Notes: generated by a model not told the origin, from the sequence alone. A DNA stretch of 64,000 bases from CAYRHN01 sp964424115 (GCA_964424115.1 CAYRHN010000012.1:1-64000), one strand, 5' to 3'; counted from the first letter of the stretch, positions 42,443 to 51,899 are shown. Translations and numbers: made by a program.

Positions 42443-42756
42443 TTCCCCTGGCCTGGTATTTGATCTTGGCGGCGGTGCTTTTCTGTGTTGGGTTGTTCGG
42501 TGCTTTATCGCGCAAGAACACCATCGGCATCCTGATGGGGGTGGAGCTGATGCTCAACGCGGTCAATATTAACGTGCTGGCCTTCTGGCGCTTCCTCTAC
42601 TACACTGGCGAGGACTCGGTGCGCGGGCTGGTCTTTGTGGCGATGATCTTTGTCGTTGCGGCTGCGGAAGTGGCGGTCGGCCTGGCGCTGATCATCTCCG
42701 CCTACCGGCGGCGCAAGACGGTGGTCGCCGGCGAGTTGGATATGATGCGAGGGTAG
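42439..42756 (+). CDS. nuoK: NADH-quinone oxidoreductase subunit K
   Basis: The 105-residue protein has three membrane segments and the two conserved glutamates, in MGVELMLNAVNIN and AAAEVAVGLALI, which belong to the central proton channel. It overlaps nuoJ and is 4 bp from nuoL. Confidence 0.95.
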   Translation: MIPLAWYLILAAVLFCVGLFGALSRKNTIGILMGVELMLNAVNINVLAFWRFLYYTGEDSVRGLVFVAMIFVVAAAEVAVGLALIISAYRRRKTVVAGELDMMRG

Positions 42757-42760
42757 CCCA

Positions 42761-44926
42761 ATGACCGAAACCTTACTCTGGCTCATTCCCTTACCTCCCC
42801 TGCTGGCGTTCTTCATTATTATGCTCTTTACCCACAAACGCAATGCGCTTTCCCATTGGATTGCGATCGGCGCAGCAGGGCTTTCCTGGCTGGGGGGGAT
42901 GATCGTCTTCATTCAAGCCCTGGGCGCGGCCAACCTGGCGGAGCATCCCATCCGCTCCTCCATCGCCTGGCTGCCCACCGGCAATACCGCCCTGTCTGTG
43001 GGGGTCAGCCTGGACCCGCTGGCGGCGGTGTCGGTCTTCTTCGTGGTATGGACGGTGCTGATGATCTTCATCTACAGCGTCGGATACCACAATTACGGGC
43101 AGCCGAAAGGCGAGCATGACAAACCTGGCCTGCCCCCCGAGGGCGCCGAGGTGAAAGAACACGGCCACACCCATCACGTGCCGTCCATCGAGCCGATGTA
43201 CGCACGCTTCTTCGCCATGATCAGCCTGTTCGCCTTCGCCATGCTGCTGCTGGTGCTGACCGACAATCTCCTGCTGCTCTTTGTCGGCTGGGAGGTGATG
43301 GGGCTGTGTTCCTACCTGTTGATCGGCTTCTGGTACGCCAAGGAAGCGGCCCGCAAGGCAATGATCAAGGCCTTCCTCACCACCCGCGTGGGGGATATGT
43401 TCCTGCTCCTCGGTCTGGCGGCGCTCTACACCCTCACCGGCACGCTCAGCTACAGCGAGATCCTGGCCAACAAGGAAGTGCTGATGGCCGTCTCGCCGGT
43501 CTTTGGGCTGCCCTGGGCCTGGCTGATCGCCATCCTGCTCTTCTGCGGGGTGGTCGGCAAGAGCGCCCAGTTCCCCCTGCACACCTGGCTGCCAGACGCG
43601 ATGGAAGGCCCCACCCCGGTTTCGGCCATGATCCATGCCGCCACGATGGTCTCGGCGGGCGTGTACCTGGCGCTGCGCTTCTTCCCGCTGGCCTCGCTGG
43701 GCTGGCATGCCGGCGGCCCGCTGACCACGCCCATGACGGTCATGGCGGTGGTGGGTTCCTTCACTGCCCTCTTTGCCGCCACCATTGCCCTGACGCAGAA
43801 TGATATCAAGCGCGTGCTGGCCTACTCCACCATCTCGCAGCTCGGCTACATGATCGCCGCGCTGGGGATCGGCGCCTACGCCGCCGCCGCTTTCCACCTG
43901 GTGATGCACGCCTTCTTCAAGGCGCTGCTCTTCCTCGGCTCCGGTTCGGTCATTCACGGCATGGAGCACGGGGTGCTGCACACCGGCGAGCACATCGATC
44001 CGCAGAATATGTATAACATGGGCGGCTTGCGCAAGAAGATGCCCTACACTTTCTGGACCTTCCTGATCGGCGGGCTGGCCCTCTCCGGCTTCCCGCTCAT
44101 CACGGCCGGTTTCTGGTCGAAGGATGAGATCCTGGGCAGCGCTTTTGGCGGCTCCACGGCGGTCTTCATTGTCCTGGCCCTGGCAGCCCTGCTGACTGCC
44201 TTCTACACCGCCCGCCAGATCACGCTCACCTTCCTCGGCCAGCCGCGCACGCAGGCGGCTGAGCACGCCAGTGAGTCGCGCTGGTGGATGGTGGGGCCGC
44301 TGGTGGTGCTGGCGATCTTTGCCGTGGCGGCCGGTTGGCTGGGCATTCCCAAGGATTTCCCCCTGCTGGGTGGCGAGACTTCCAACTGGTTTGGCTCCTT
44401 CGTTGGCTCCATGCTCGGCGAGGCCGAACACGAGGCGGCTTTCAATATCGTGCCTTTGCTCACCTCCCTGGTGGTTTCACTGGGCGGCCTGACCCTGGGC
44501 TGGCTGGTCTACCGCGGGGTGAAGAAAGCCACCCAGTGGGATCCGCTGCGCAAGGCACTCGGCCCGGCCTATTTTGTGCTGAAAGACAAGTATTATATCG
44601 ATGAGGTCTATCACAACCTGCTGGTGCGCCCGTCGCGCTGGCTGGCCGAGACCTTCTCCTACCGCTGGATCGACCGCGGCCTGCTGGACGGTATCCTGCA
44701 CGGCATCGGGCGCGGCGGGCTGTGGCTGGGACGCTCCATCCGCCGCTTCTTCGATGTCCCGGTGGTGAACGGCACCGGCGACGCGGTGGCGGAGGGTACA
44801 CGTTCCCTGGGCGGGATGCTGACCGGCATGCAGACCGGCAAGGTGCAGGAATACCTGACCATTGCCCTCTTCGGCGCGCTGATCTTGATCGGCGGCATCC
44901 TCCTCTATTTCCTGGTTCTGGCGTGA
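42761..44926 (+). CDS. nuoL: NADH-quinone oxidoreductase subunit L, long form
   Basis: At 721 residues it is longer than typical NuoL (about 610-660). The antiporter-like core is intact: LLLFVGWEVMGLCSYLLIGF (Glu on TM5), VVGKSAQFPLHTWLPDAM (Lys on TM7) and NDIKRVLAYSTISQLGYM. Two insertions are visible: a hydrophilic loop near residues 112-140 (PKGEHDKPGLPPEGAEVKEH) and an extended C-terminal lateral-helix region (IDRGLLDGILHGIGRG, then FFDVPVVNGTGDAVAEGTRS). NuoL is the distal pump and braces the membrane arm with its lateral helix. Confidence 0.95.
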   Translation: MTETLLWLIPLPPLLAFFIIMLFTHKRNALSHWIAIGAAGLSWLGGMIVFIQALGAANLAEHPIRSSIAWLPTGNTALSVGVSLDPLAAVSVFFVVWTVLMIFIYSVGYHNYGQPKGEHDKPGLPPEGAEVKEHGHTHHVPSIEPMYARFFAMISLFAFAMLLLVLTDNLLLLFVGWEVMGLCSYLLIGFWYAKEAARKAMIKAFLTTRVGDMFLLLGLAALYTLTGTLSYSEILANKEVLMAVSPVFGLPWAWLIAILLFCGVVGKSAQFPLHTWLPDAMEGPTPVSAMIHAATMVSAGVYLALRFFPLASLGWHAGGPLTTPMTVMAVVGSFTALFAATIALTQNDIKRVLAYSTISQLGYMIAALGIGAYAAAAFHLVMHAFFKALLFLGSGSVIHGMEHGVLHTGEHIDPQNMYNMGGLRKKMPYTFWTFLIGGLALSGFPLITAGFWSKDEILGSAFGGSTAVFIVLALAALLTAFYTARQITLTFLGQPRTQAAEHASESRWWMVGPLVVLAIFAVAAGWLGIPKDFPLLGGETSNWFGSFVGSMLGEAEHEAAFNIVPLLTSLVVSLGGLTLGWLVYRGVKKATQWDPLRKALGPAYFVLKDKYYIDEVYHNLLVRPSRWLAETFSYRWIDRGLLDGILHGIGRGGLWLGRSIRRFFDVPVVNGTGDAVAEGTRSLGGMLTGMQTGKVQEYLTIALFGALILIGGILLYFLVLA

Positions 44927-44936
44927 GGTGACTGCG

Positions 44937-46442
44937 ATGAATACATTCCCCTTCTTGTCCCTCATCCTCTTCCTGCCGGTTCTGGGCGCGCTGGTGCTGC
45001 TCTTCCTGCCCGCCTCCAAAACCAACCTGTTCCGCTGGGGCGCCTTTGGCACCAGCCTGGCCACCTTCATTCTGGCGCTGGTGCTGTGGACGCAGTTCAA
45101 CCCGGCTTACGCGGGCTTCCAGTTCATTGAGCATCACCTGTGGTATGCCCCGCTCAATGCGGCCTATCACCTGGGGGTGGATGGGCTGAGCCTGCCGATG
45201 GTGCTGCTGACCACCTTCCTCACCCCCCTGGCGCTGCTGGCCTCCTTCAGCATCACCGAACGGATCAAGCCCTACATGATCCTCTTCCTCTTGCTGGAGA
45301 CGGGTATGCTGGGCGTCTTCCTCTCGCTCGACCTGATGCTCTTCTTCGTCTTCTGGGAAGTCGGTCTGGTGCCGATGTACTTCCTCATCGCCCAGTGGGG
45401 CGGCAGGAACCGCAACTACGCCTCGCTCAAGTTTATGCTCTACACCATCGGCGGTTCGCTGGGTTTGCTGCTCTCCATCCAATTGATCGGTGTGCTTTCC
45501 GGCACTTTCGACCTGGTGCAGTTGATCAAGACCTGGCCGGCCCTGCAGGGCAGCGCGATCCTGGGGGTGCCCTTCGAGACGGTCAAGGCGGTTGCCTTCT
45601 GGGCCTTCGTGGTGGCCTTTGCCATCAAAGTGCCGGTCTGGCCCTTCCACACCTGGCTGCCGGACGCGCACACTGAGGCCCCCACCGCCGGTTCGATGAT
45701 CCTGGCGGGTGTGCTGCTCAAGCTGGGCGCGTACGGTTTCCTGCGCCTGGTGCTGCCGCTCTTCCCGGCGCAGGCGCAGGCCTTTGCCGACATCCTGGCG
45801 GCCCTGGCGGTGGCGGCGATCATCTTTGGGGCCCTTTCCGCCTTCGGGCAGACCGATTTCAAGCGCCTGGTGGCCTACTCCTCGATCAATCACATGGGGT
45901 TCGTGGTGCTGGGCATTGCCGCCGCGGCCAAAGTGGGGCTGACCCCCGACTCGCACATCGCTCTCAACGGTGCGGTGCTGCAAATGGTCACCCACGGGCT
46001 TTCCTCGGCGGGCATGTTCTTCCTGGTCGGCGTGCTGTATGACCGCGCCCACACCCGCAACCTGTACGACTTCGGCGGGCTGTACGCACAGATGCCAGTC
46101 TACGGCACGGTACTGCTGATCACCGCCATGGGATCCCTCGGCCTGCCTGGCCTGGCCGGGTTCGTCTCTGAGTTCATGGTGGTGCGGGGCTCCTGGCCGA
46201 TCCTTACCCTGGCCACCGCCCTGGCGATGGTTGGCCTCTTCTTCACCGGGGCCTATATCCTTAAGGCGCTCAAGCTGGTGCTGCACGGCGCCCTGAACGA
46301 GAAATGGGCCGGCAAACTAAGCGAGATCAACCGCCGCGAGCTGGTGGTGATCGCCCCGCTGATGGCGCTGATGTTGGCGATCGGGGTCTGGCCGGCCTGG
46401 ATCGTCGATATGATCAACAAAGCCGTGGGCTGGTTCTTCTAG
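44937..46442 (+). CDS. nuoM: NADH-quinone oxidoreductase subunit M, first copy
   Basis: The 501-residue protein starts at the ATG at 44937 with GAGGTG upstream. It carries the antiporter residues E141 (FFVFWEVGL, TM5), K231 (AFAIKVPVWPFHTWLPDAH, TM7) and K262 (LAGVLLKLGAYG, TM8), and a Glu in TM12 (GFVSEFMVV). It should pump protons. A second nuoM follows 22 bp later. Confidence 0.95.
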   Translation: MNTFPFLSLILFLPVLGALVLLFLPASKTNLFRWGAFGTSLATFILALVLWTQFNPAYAGFQFIEHHLWYAPLNAAYHLGVDGLSLPMVLLTTFLTPLALLASFSITERIKPYMILFLLLETGMLGVFLSLDLMLFFVFWEVGLVPMYFLIAQWGGRNRNYASLKFMLYTIGGSLGLLLSIQLIGVLSGTFDLVQLIKTWPALQGSAILGVPFETVKAVAFWAFVVAFAIKVPVWPFHTWLPDAHTEAPTAGSMILAGVLLKLGAYGFLRLVLPLFPAQAQAFADILAALAVAAIIFGALSAFGQTDFKRLVAYSSINHMGFVVLGIAAAAKVGLTPDSHIALNGAVLQMVTHGLSSAGMFFLVGVLYDRAHTRNLYDFGGLYAQMPVYGTVLLITAMGSLGLPGLAGFVSEFMVVRGSWPILTLATALAMVGLFFTGAYILKALKLVLHGALNEKWAGKLSEINRRELVVIAPLMALMLAIGVWPAWIVDMINKAVGWFF

Positions 46443-46464
46443 GCCGCGGGATGGAGGTGCAACC

Positions 46465-47934
46465 ATGCAAAATCCGATCTTGAGCATTATCATCTTCGTC
46501 CCCCTGCTGGCTGGGATTGCCATTCTGTGCATGCCGGCCGGGCGGCGGGACTGGATCCGCTACACCGCCCTGGGCGCGGGGGTGCTGACTTTCCTCTTTA
46601 CCCTGGGTGCCTATTTGAGCTACAACGTGGCGGCAGGCGGCTATCAGTTCGAAATGAAAGGCGACTGGCTGCCCGCGCTGGGCATCAGCTACCACGTGGG
46701 TGTGAACGGCATCAGCCTGCCGCTGGTATTGATGGCAGGGGTGGTGCTGCTGACCGGCGTGCTGATCTCCTGGGGGGTGGAAGACCGCCCGCGCGAGTTC
46801 TTCGCCTACCTGATGTTTCTGGGTTCTAGCGTGCTGGGCGTGTTCTGCTCGCTGGACCTGTTCATGCTGTTCTTCTTCTTTGAGCTGGCCGTCTTCCCCA
46901 AGTATTTAATGATCGTCATGTGGGGCTGGCCCAAGACGCGCAATTACGGCGGCATGAAACTGACCCTTTACCTCTTCATCGGCTCGGTCATTGCCCTGGT
47001 GGGTGTGTTGGCCATCTACTTCCAGGCCGGGTTGAATTCCTTCGACATGCTGGAGCTGGAGCGGGCTGGTTTTGCGGTGGGGTTCCAGAACCTGTGGTTC
47101 CCGGTCGTCTTCCTTGGCTTTGCCATCCTGGGGGGCATCTTCCCCTTCCACTCCTGGGCGCCGGACGGACATGTGGCCGCCCCCACGGCTGTTTCCATGA
47201 TGCTGGCGGGGGTTGAGATGAAGGTCGGCGCCTTTGCCGCCCTGCGCGTGGCCATCCAACTCCTGCCCGGCGGCGCGCAAACATGGGCGCCGGTCATCCT
47301 TGTCCTTGGCACGATCAACGTAGTCTACGGGGCTTTCATCGCCCTGATCCAGACCGATTTCAAGTACGTGATTGGCTTTTCCTCCGTCTCGCACATGGGG
47401 CTGGTGTTGATCGGCTTTGCCACGCTCAACCCGCAGGGCCTGCTCGGCGCAGGCATGCAGATGTTCTCCCACGGTGTGATGACGGCGCTCTTCTTCTCTG
47501 TTGTCGGCATGGTCTACGACCGCACCCACACGCGCGAGATCTCCAAACTGGGCGGGCTGTTCAAGAAAATGCCCTGGGCGGCGGTCGGCTTCATCGTTGC
47601 CGGTTTGGTTTCGATGGGCATGCCGGGATTCTCCGGCTTTGTGGCTGAGTTCCCCATCTTTATGGGCGCCTGGCAGGCGGCCCCGCTGGTGGCGATCATT
47701 GCTATCCTGGGCGTGGTGATCACCGCGGCCTACATCCTGCTGGTCGTGCGGCGGGTCTTCTTCGGCGAGCTTTCGCCGGAATTCGAAGAGCAGGTCACAG
47801 ATGTGACCTGGCGCGACAAACTGGCCATTGGCCTGCTGTGCGCCTTGATGATCGGCATTGGCGTCTTCCCATCCCTGATGGTGCCAATGGTCCAATCGGG
47901 GGTGAACGGCCTGAGCTTCCTGGGAGGTATGTAG
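46465..47934 (+). CDS. nuoM: NADH-quinone oxidoreductase subunit M, second copy (TM7 Lys missing)
   Basis: The 489-residue protein is a full-length NuoM homolog with 13-14 membrane segments. E140 (LFFFFELAVF), K253 (LAGVEMKVGAFA) and the TM12 Glu (GFVAEFPIF) are conserved. At the TM7 lysine the sequence reads LGFAILGGIFPFHSWAPD, so L222 replaces K231 of the first copy. It is only distantly related to the first copy, so the duplication is old. It may still conduct protons by another route or act as a spacer in a longer membrane arm. Confidence 0.93.
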   Translation: MQNPILSIIIFVPLLAGIAILCMPAGRRDWIRYTALGAGVLTFLFTLGAYLSYNVAAGGYQFEMKGDWLPALGISYHVGVNGISLPLVLMAGVVLLTGVLISWGVEDRPREFFAYLMFLGSSVLGVFCSLDLFMLFFFFELAVFPKYLMIVMWGWPKTRNYGGMKLTLYLFIGSVIALVGVLAIYFQAGLNSFDMLELERAGFAVGFQNLWFPVVFLGFAILGGIFPFHSWAPDGHVAAPTAVSMMLAGVEMKVGAFAALRVAIQLLPGGAQTWAPVILVLGTINVVYGAFIALIQTDFKYVIGFSSVSHMGLVLIGFATLNPQGLLGAGMQMFSHGVMTALFFSVVGMVYDRTHTREISKLGGLFKKMPWAAVGFIVAGLVSMGMPGFSGFVAEFPIFMGAWQAAPLVAIIAILGVVITAAYILLVVRRVFFGELSPEFEEQVTDVTWRDKLAIGLLCALMIGIGVFPSLMVPMVQSGVNGLSFLGGM

Positions 47935-47935
47935 C

Positions 47936-49390
47936 ATGGATATGGGCACAATGGTTTTAGTTTTTCTTCCTGAGATCGGCCTGCTGCTGCTGGCCGCCCT
48001 GGTGCTGGTGTTGGACCTGGCCTGGCGCGCTTCGCGGCGCTGGCTGGGCTGGGTCACGGCAGGCGGCGCCCTGCTGGTGATCGTGCTTTCGGTGCTGTTT
48101 GCCCGCCCGGCGGATCCAACCCAGGCTGAGCAGATCTTCGGCGGCATGCTGCGCTTCGATATGACCGGCTTCGTCTTCCGCCTGATCTTCCTCTCCGGCG
48201 CGGCGCTGACCGCCCTGTTTTCCATGCATCATGAGATCATCGGCGCGCGCGGCGAGTTCTACGCCTTGATGCTGGTCAGCACGCTGGGGATGAGCCTGAT
48301 GGCCTGCGCGGCAGATTTGATCCTGCTCTTCCTGGCCATCGAGACCACGTCGCTGCCGCTTTACATCCTGGCGGGCTTCCTCACCCGGGATGAAAAATCG
48401 GTCGAAGCGGGCGTCAAATACATGCTCTTTGGTGCGGTCGCCTCGGCGGTCATGCTGTACGGCTTCAGCCTGTTGTACGGCTTCACCGGCACCACCAACC
48501 TCTACCAGATCGCGCAAGGCATCCTGCCCCGCGCAGGCGTGCCGCAGCTTGGTCCGGCCCTGGCGCTGGTGCTGGTGCTGGTCGGTTTCGCTTTCAAGAT
48601 CTCGGCCGTCCCCTTCCACTTCTGGGCCCCAGATGTGTACGAAGGCGCGCCTACCCCGGTGACCGGCTTCCTTTCCACCGCTTCCAAAGCGGCCGGCTTT
48701 GTGGTGCTGATGCGCGTGATGGTGGTGGCCTTCCCCGACCTCTCGGCGCTCTGGCAGGCCATCCTGGTCTTTATGTCGATCATGAGCATGGGCATTGGCA
48801 ACTTCCTGGCCCTGGGGCAGAAGAATATCAAGCGCCTGCTGGCCTATTCCTCCATCGCCCAGGCCGGGTACATGCTGATCGGCGTGGCGGTCGGGTCGCC
48901 GCTCGGCCTGCAGGGCACCATCTACTACCTGATGGCCTACCTGCTGACCAACCTGGCCGTTTTTGGCGTGCTGGCGGCCATCAGCCAGGAGACCGGCTCG
49001 GATGAGCTGGCCTCATACCAGGGCTTCAGCCGGCGCTCGCCGGGGCTGGCGCTGGTGCTGCTGATCGGCCTGCTCTCGCTGGGCGGCATTCCGCCCTTCG
49101 CCGGATTCTTCGGCAAGCTGCTGGTCTTTGGCTCGGCTGTTCAATCGGGGATGGCCTGGCTGGCCTTCATTGGCGTGCTCAACGCGGTCATCGGTCTGTA
49201 CTACTACCTGACGGTGCTGCGCGTGGTCTATACCGGCGAAGCGCAGGAAGGCGCCAAACCGGTCAGCCTGGCGCTGCCCTGGAAGGTGGCGCTCGGCCTG
49301 TGCGTCATTGGCATCCTGGCGCTGGGGGTGATCTTCGGACCACCCTTCTCGCTCTCGCAGGGCGCTGTCAGCGGGTTGTTGATCTTCTAA
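47936..49390 (+). CDS. nuoN: NADH-quinone oxidoreductase subunit N
   Basis: The 484-residue protein has the NuoN signature GFAFKISAVPFHFWAPDVYEGAPTP (TM7 Lys present, split here only by spacing in the text of this note) and NIKRLLAYSSIAQAGYML. GGGAGG lies 8 nt before the ATG. It is the last gene of the operon and is followed by a strong terminator. Confidence 0.96.
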   Translation: MDMGTMVLVFLPEIGLLLLAALVLVLDLAWRASRRWLGWVTAGGALLVIVLSVLFARPADPTQAEQIFGGMLRFDMTGFVFRLIFLSGAALTALFSMHHEIIGARGEFYALMLVSTLGMSLMACAADLILLFLAIETTSLPLYILAGFLTRDEKSVEAGVKYMLFGAVASAVMLYGFSLLYGFTGTTNLYQIAQGILPRAGVPQLGPALALVLVLVGFAFKISAVPFHFWAPDVYEGAPTPVTGFLSTASKAAGFVVLMRVMVVAFPDLSALWQAILVFMSIMSMGIGNFLALGQKNIKRLLAYSSIAQAGYMLIGVAVGSPLGLQGTIYYLMAYLLTNLAVFGVLAAISQETGSDELASYQGFSRRSPGLALVLLIGLLSLGGIPPFAGFFGKLLVFGSAVQSGMAWLAFIGVLNAVIGLYYYLTVLRVVYTGEAQEGAKPVSLALPWKVALGLCVIGILALGVIFGPPFSLSQGAVSGLLIF

Positions 49391-49400
49391 GGTGATCAGC

Positions 49401-49446
49401 CGGGGCTGTCTGGAAGAATGTGTTCCTGACAGCCCCGCTTTTTTTG
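49401..49446 (+). terminator. Terminator of the nuo operon
   Basis: CGGGGCTGTC (49401-49410) pairs with GACAGCCCCG (49428-49437) and is followed by CTTTTTTT. It begins 11 bp after the nuoN stop. Confidence 0.88.
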
Positions 49447-49563
49447 GAATAACCAACATTATTGGACTATTCGGAGTATAATGGACTAATTCATCTGGGT
49501 AAAAATCGTCTTTCAGGCGCACCGGTCAGGGTAATGTGACCCGGCTGGTACAGGGAGTGTTTT

Positions 49564-51510
49564 ATGTCAAGCTCTTCTCCCGCTCATAAGAATCCTCCCG
49601 ATCCCCTGGAATTATATGGGGATGTAAAAGCCATCACGACGATTTTCTACTGGTTTGCCGGGGTGACCTGCCTGGCCTTTACCGTGGGGGTGGTCGTCCT
49701 GCTGCTAAACCAGAATTACTGGCAGGCTGTTTTTATGGCGATCAGCCTGCCTTTTGTGATGCTCAGCATGGTCTTTCTCCGCCGGCAGAAATTTGAAAAT
49801 GCGGCGGTCTTTCTCACCGTTACCCTGTTCATCCAGATCACCATCCAATCCACCGCAGGTCTGGGTATTCACCATATCGCCAACCTGGGCTTTCCTGCCA
49901 TCCTGATCATTGCCAGCCTGGTAATTCGCAAGCGCACCTTGATCTTTTTGACCCTTTTGGCGGTGGCCTGTGCTGCCTGGCTGGTGTTTGGCGAGTTAAG
50001 CGGAGCGTATACGCCGCACACGCTGGTACACAGCGTCCCGTGGGATTTCATCACGGTGGCGGTGATCTTCTGCGCCACCGCTTTTATGGTTTCCATCCTC
50101 TCGGATGCTGTCATCCGCAGTAACCGCGGCCTGCACCACGAGCTGGTTGAACGCGAAAAAGTGGAAGAGCGCCTGGCCTATGATGCCCAACACGACGCCT
50201 TGACCAACCTTCCCAACCGCTCTCTCTTTATGCAGCGTCTGGCCTTGCGCCTGGACTATGCCAAAGAAGCCCCGGAGAAATCTTTTGCAGTCTTATTCAT
50301 TGACCTCGACCGCTTCAAGGTGGTGAATGACAGCCTGGGCCATGCCGCGGGAGATCAGATCTTGATCGCAGCAGCCCAACGCCTGAAAGAATGTCTGCGG
50401 ATGGAGGACTTTGTTGCCCGGTTGAGCGGCGATGAATTTGCCATCTTGCTGAACGACCTGGAGAACGAGGCGAATGCGCTTCAGATCGCTGACCGCATCC
50501 AGCAGCGCCTGACGGCCAGTTCGATGCTGGGAGAGGTGGATCGGGTCACCACTGCCAGCATCGGGATCGCCATTTATCACAAGAATTATATGGTCGCGCA
50601 GGAAATGCTGCGCGATGCCGATTCGGCTATGTATCGAGCCAAGGCCTCGGGCGGCGGGTGCGCCCAGATCTTCGATGCAACCATGTTCGCCAGTGCGCTC
50701 TCGCTTTTGCAGATGGAAGCGGACCTGAAGCGGGCGGTTGCGCGCCAGGAATGGCGTGTGTATTACCAACCGATCTGCTTGCTGCCGGAACTTAAGATCG
50801 TGGGGGTCGAGGCTTTGGTGCGCTGGGCCCATCCCGAACGCGGATTGATCTTTCCATCCGACTTTATCCCGGTAGCTGAGGAGACCGGCCAGATCCTGCC
50901 GCTGGGCGAATATGTGCTGCGTACTGCCTGCGCGCAGGTGCGCTATTGGCGGGAAAAGATCTGCCCCGAGTTGTGGGTTTCGGTAAATCTTTCTGGGCGC
51001 CAGTTCCAGGACCGGACTCTGGTGGCGCAGATCGAGCAAACCCTGGCCGATACCGGACTTTCCCCCGAAAGCCTGTATCTGGAAGTGACCGAAAGCGTAG
51101 CCATGAAAGACCTGGCTTACTCTGCCCGGGTTTTGAATGAACTGGCCAGCAGGGGGATCGGCGCCGCCCTGGATGATTTTGGCAACGGCTACTCCTCTTT
51201 GGGCTATCTCAACCAGTTTCCATTCCAAAAGATCAAGATCGACCATTCTTTCATCCAGGACATTTTGGGGAACGCGAACAGCGAAGCGATCATCTCCGCC
51301 ATCATCTCCATGGGTCACACGCTCAAACTCTCTGTGGTTGCGGAAGGGGTGGAAACGCAAAAGCAGCTGGATTTCCTTAAATCTGCCGGGTGCGACTATA
51401 TGCAGGGATTCCTGTTCTGCCAGCCGGTGCCGCCTGAGCAGCTGGGCAAGCTGCTGAGGAAGAAAAACGCCAGAATTTCCAGCGCCGGAACCCCCGGCGG
51501 GGATATGTAG
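49564..51510 (+). CDS. Membrane GGDEF-EAL protein
   Basis: The 648-residue protein has about six N-terminal membrane segments (20-185), a GGDEF domain (about 205-365) and an EAL domain (about 380-635). The cyclase signature is SGDEF instead of GGDEF, with an I-site RMED five residues upstream, so synthesis may be weak or the domain regulatory. The phosphodiesterase residues look intact: EALVRW, DDFGNGYSSLGYL, KIDHSFI and AEGVET. It probably degrades c-di-GMP. It stands alone between the nuo and atp operons. AGGGAG lies upstream of the ATG. Confidence 0.93.
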   Translation: MSSSSPAHKNPPDPLELYGDVKAITTIFYWFAGVTCLAFTVGVVVLLLNQNYWQAVFMAISLPFVMLSMVFLRRQKFENAAVFLTVTLFIQITIQSTAGLGIHHIANLGFPAILIIASLVIRKRTLIFLTLLAVACAAWLVFGELSGAYTPHTLVHSVPWDFITVAVIFCATAFMVSILSDAVIRSNRGLHHELVEREKVEERLAYDAQHDALTNLPNRSLFMQRLALRLDYAKEAPEKSFAVLFIDLDRFKVVNDSLGHAAGDQILIAAAQRLKECLRMEDFVARLSGDEFAILLNDLENEANALQIADRIQQRLTASSMLGEVDRVTTASIGIAIYHKNYMVAQEMLRDADSAMYRAKASGGGCAQIFDATMFASALSLLQMEADLKRAVARQEWRVYYQPICLLPELKIVGVEALVRWAHPERGLIFPSDFIPVAEETGQILPLGEYVLRTACAQVRYWREKICPELWVSVNLSGRQFQDRTLVAQIEQTLADTGLSPESLYLEVTESVAMKDLAYSARVLNELASRGIGAALDDFGNGYSSLGYLNQFPFQKIKIDHSFIQDILGNANSEAIISAIISMGHTLKLSVVAEGVETQKQLDFLKSAGCDYMQGFLFCQPVPPEQLGKLLRKKNARISSAGTPGGDM

Positions 51511-51572
51511 GAAACCGGACGCTTTTACTCAAAAAATTCACCCTGGAAATTCATGATCTCATTAAATCTGTA

Positions 51573-51581
51573 TGATATAAT
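51573..51581 (+). promoter_or_regulatory. Extended -10 promoter, leaderless atp operon start
   Basis: TGATATAAT is an extended -10 (TGn-TATAAT). The ATG of atpI is only 6 nt later and has no Shine-Dalgarno sequence, so the mRNA probably starts at the ATG. Confidence 0.6.
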
Positions 51582-51587
51582 TGACTT

Positions 51588-51899
51588 ATGAGTTCGCAAT
51601 CCCCGAACCCTGACCGCAAGCGCAACGTGATCATGATGACCATGGCGGCATTTGCCGGACAGATGGGGTGTGTTGTGCTGCTCATTGTGATCGCGGCGCT
51701 GGTGGGGGGAATGGCGCTGGACGGCTGGCTGAACACCAAACCCTGGCTGACGGTGATCTTGTTGGTGGTCAGCGTTCCGATTTCTTTATATATCATGTTC
51801 CAGCTCTCGGCCAAGGCAATAGCCAAGATCCAGGCGGTTGCACCCAGCCAAAAAACCACACCAGATAAGGAGGAGAACCTTGGAGGCAAAAACTCGTAA
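51588..51899 (+). CDS. AtpI-like small membrane protein
   Basis: The 103-residue protein has two membrane segments (GCVVLLIVIAALVGGMALDGWL and WLTVILLVVSVPISLYIMF). The position directly before atpB and the two-helix form match AtpI/AtpZ proteins, which help c-ring assembly. Similarity at sequence level is weak by nature of the family. Its last 20 bp overlap atpB. Confidence 0.75.
   Translation: MSSQSPNPDRKRNVIMMTMAAFAGQMGCVVLLIVIAALVGGMALDGWLNTKPWLTVILLVVSVPISLYIMFQLSAKAIAKIQAVAPSQKTTPDKEENLGGKNS

Noticed and set aside
42791..44431. A 546-codon antisense frame opposite nuoL
   Set aside because: Same reason: it mirrors the hydrophobic codons of nuoL.
44460..46286. A 608-codon antisense frame across nuoL and nuoM
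   Set aside because: The composition (Gln, His, Gly, Arg) is typical of the reverse strand of membrane genes. It has no ribosome site or known motif.
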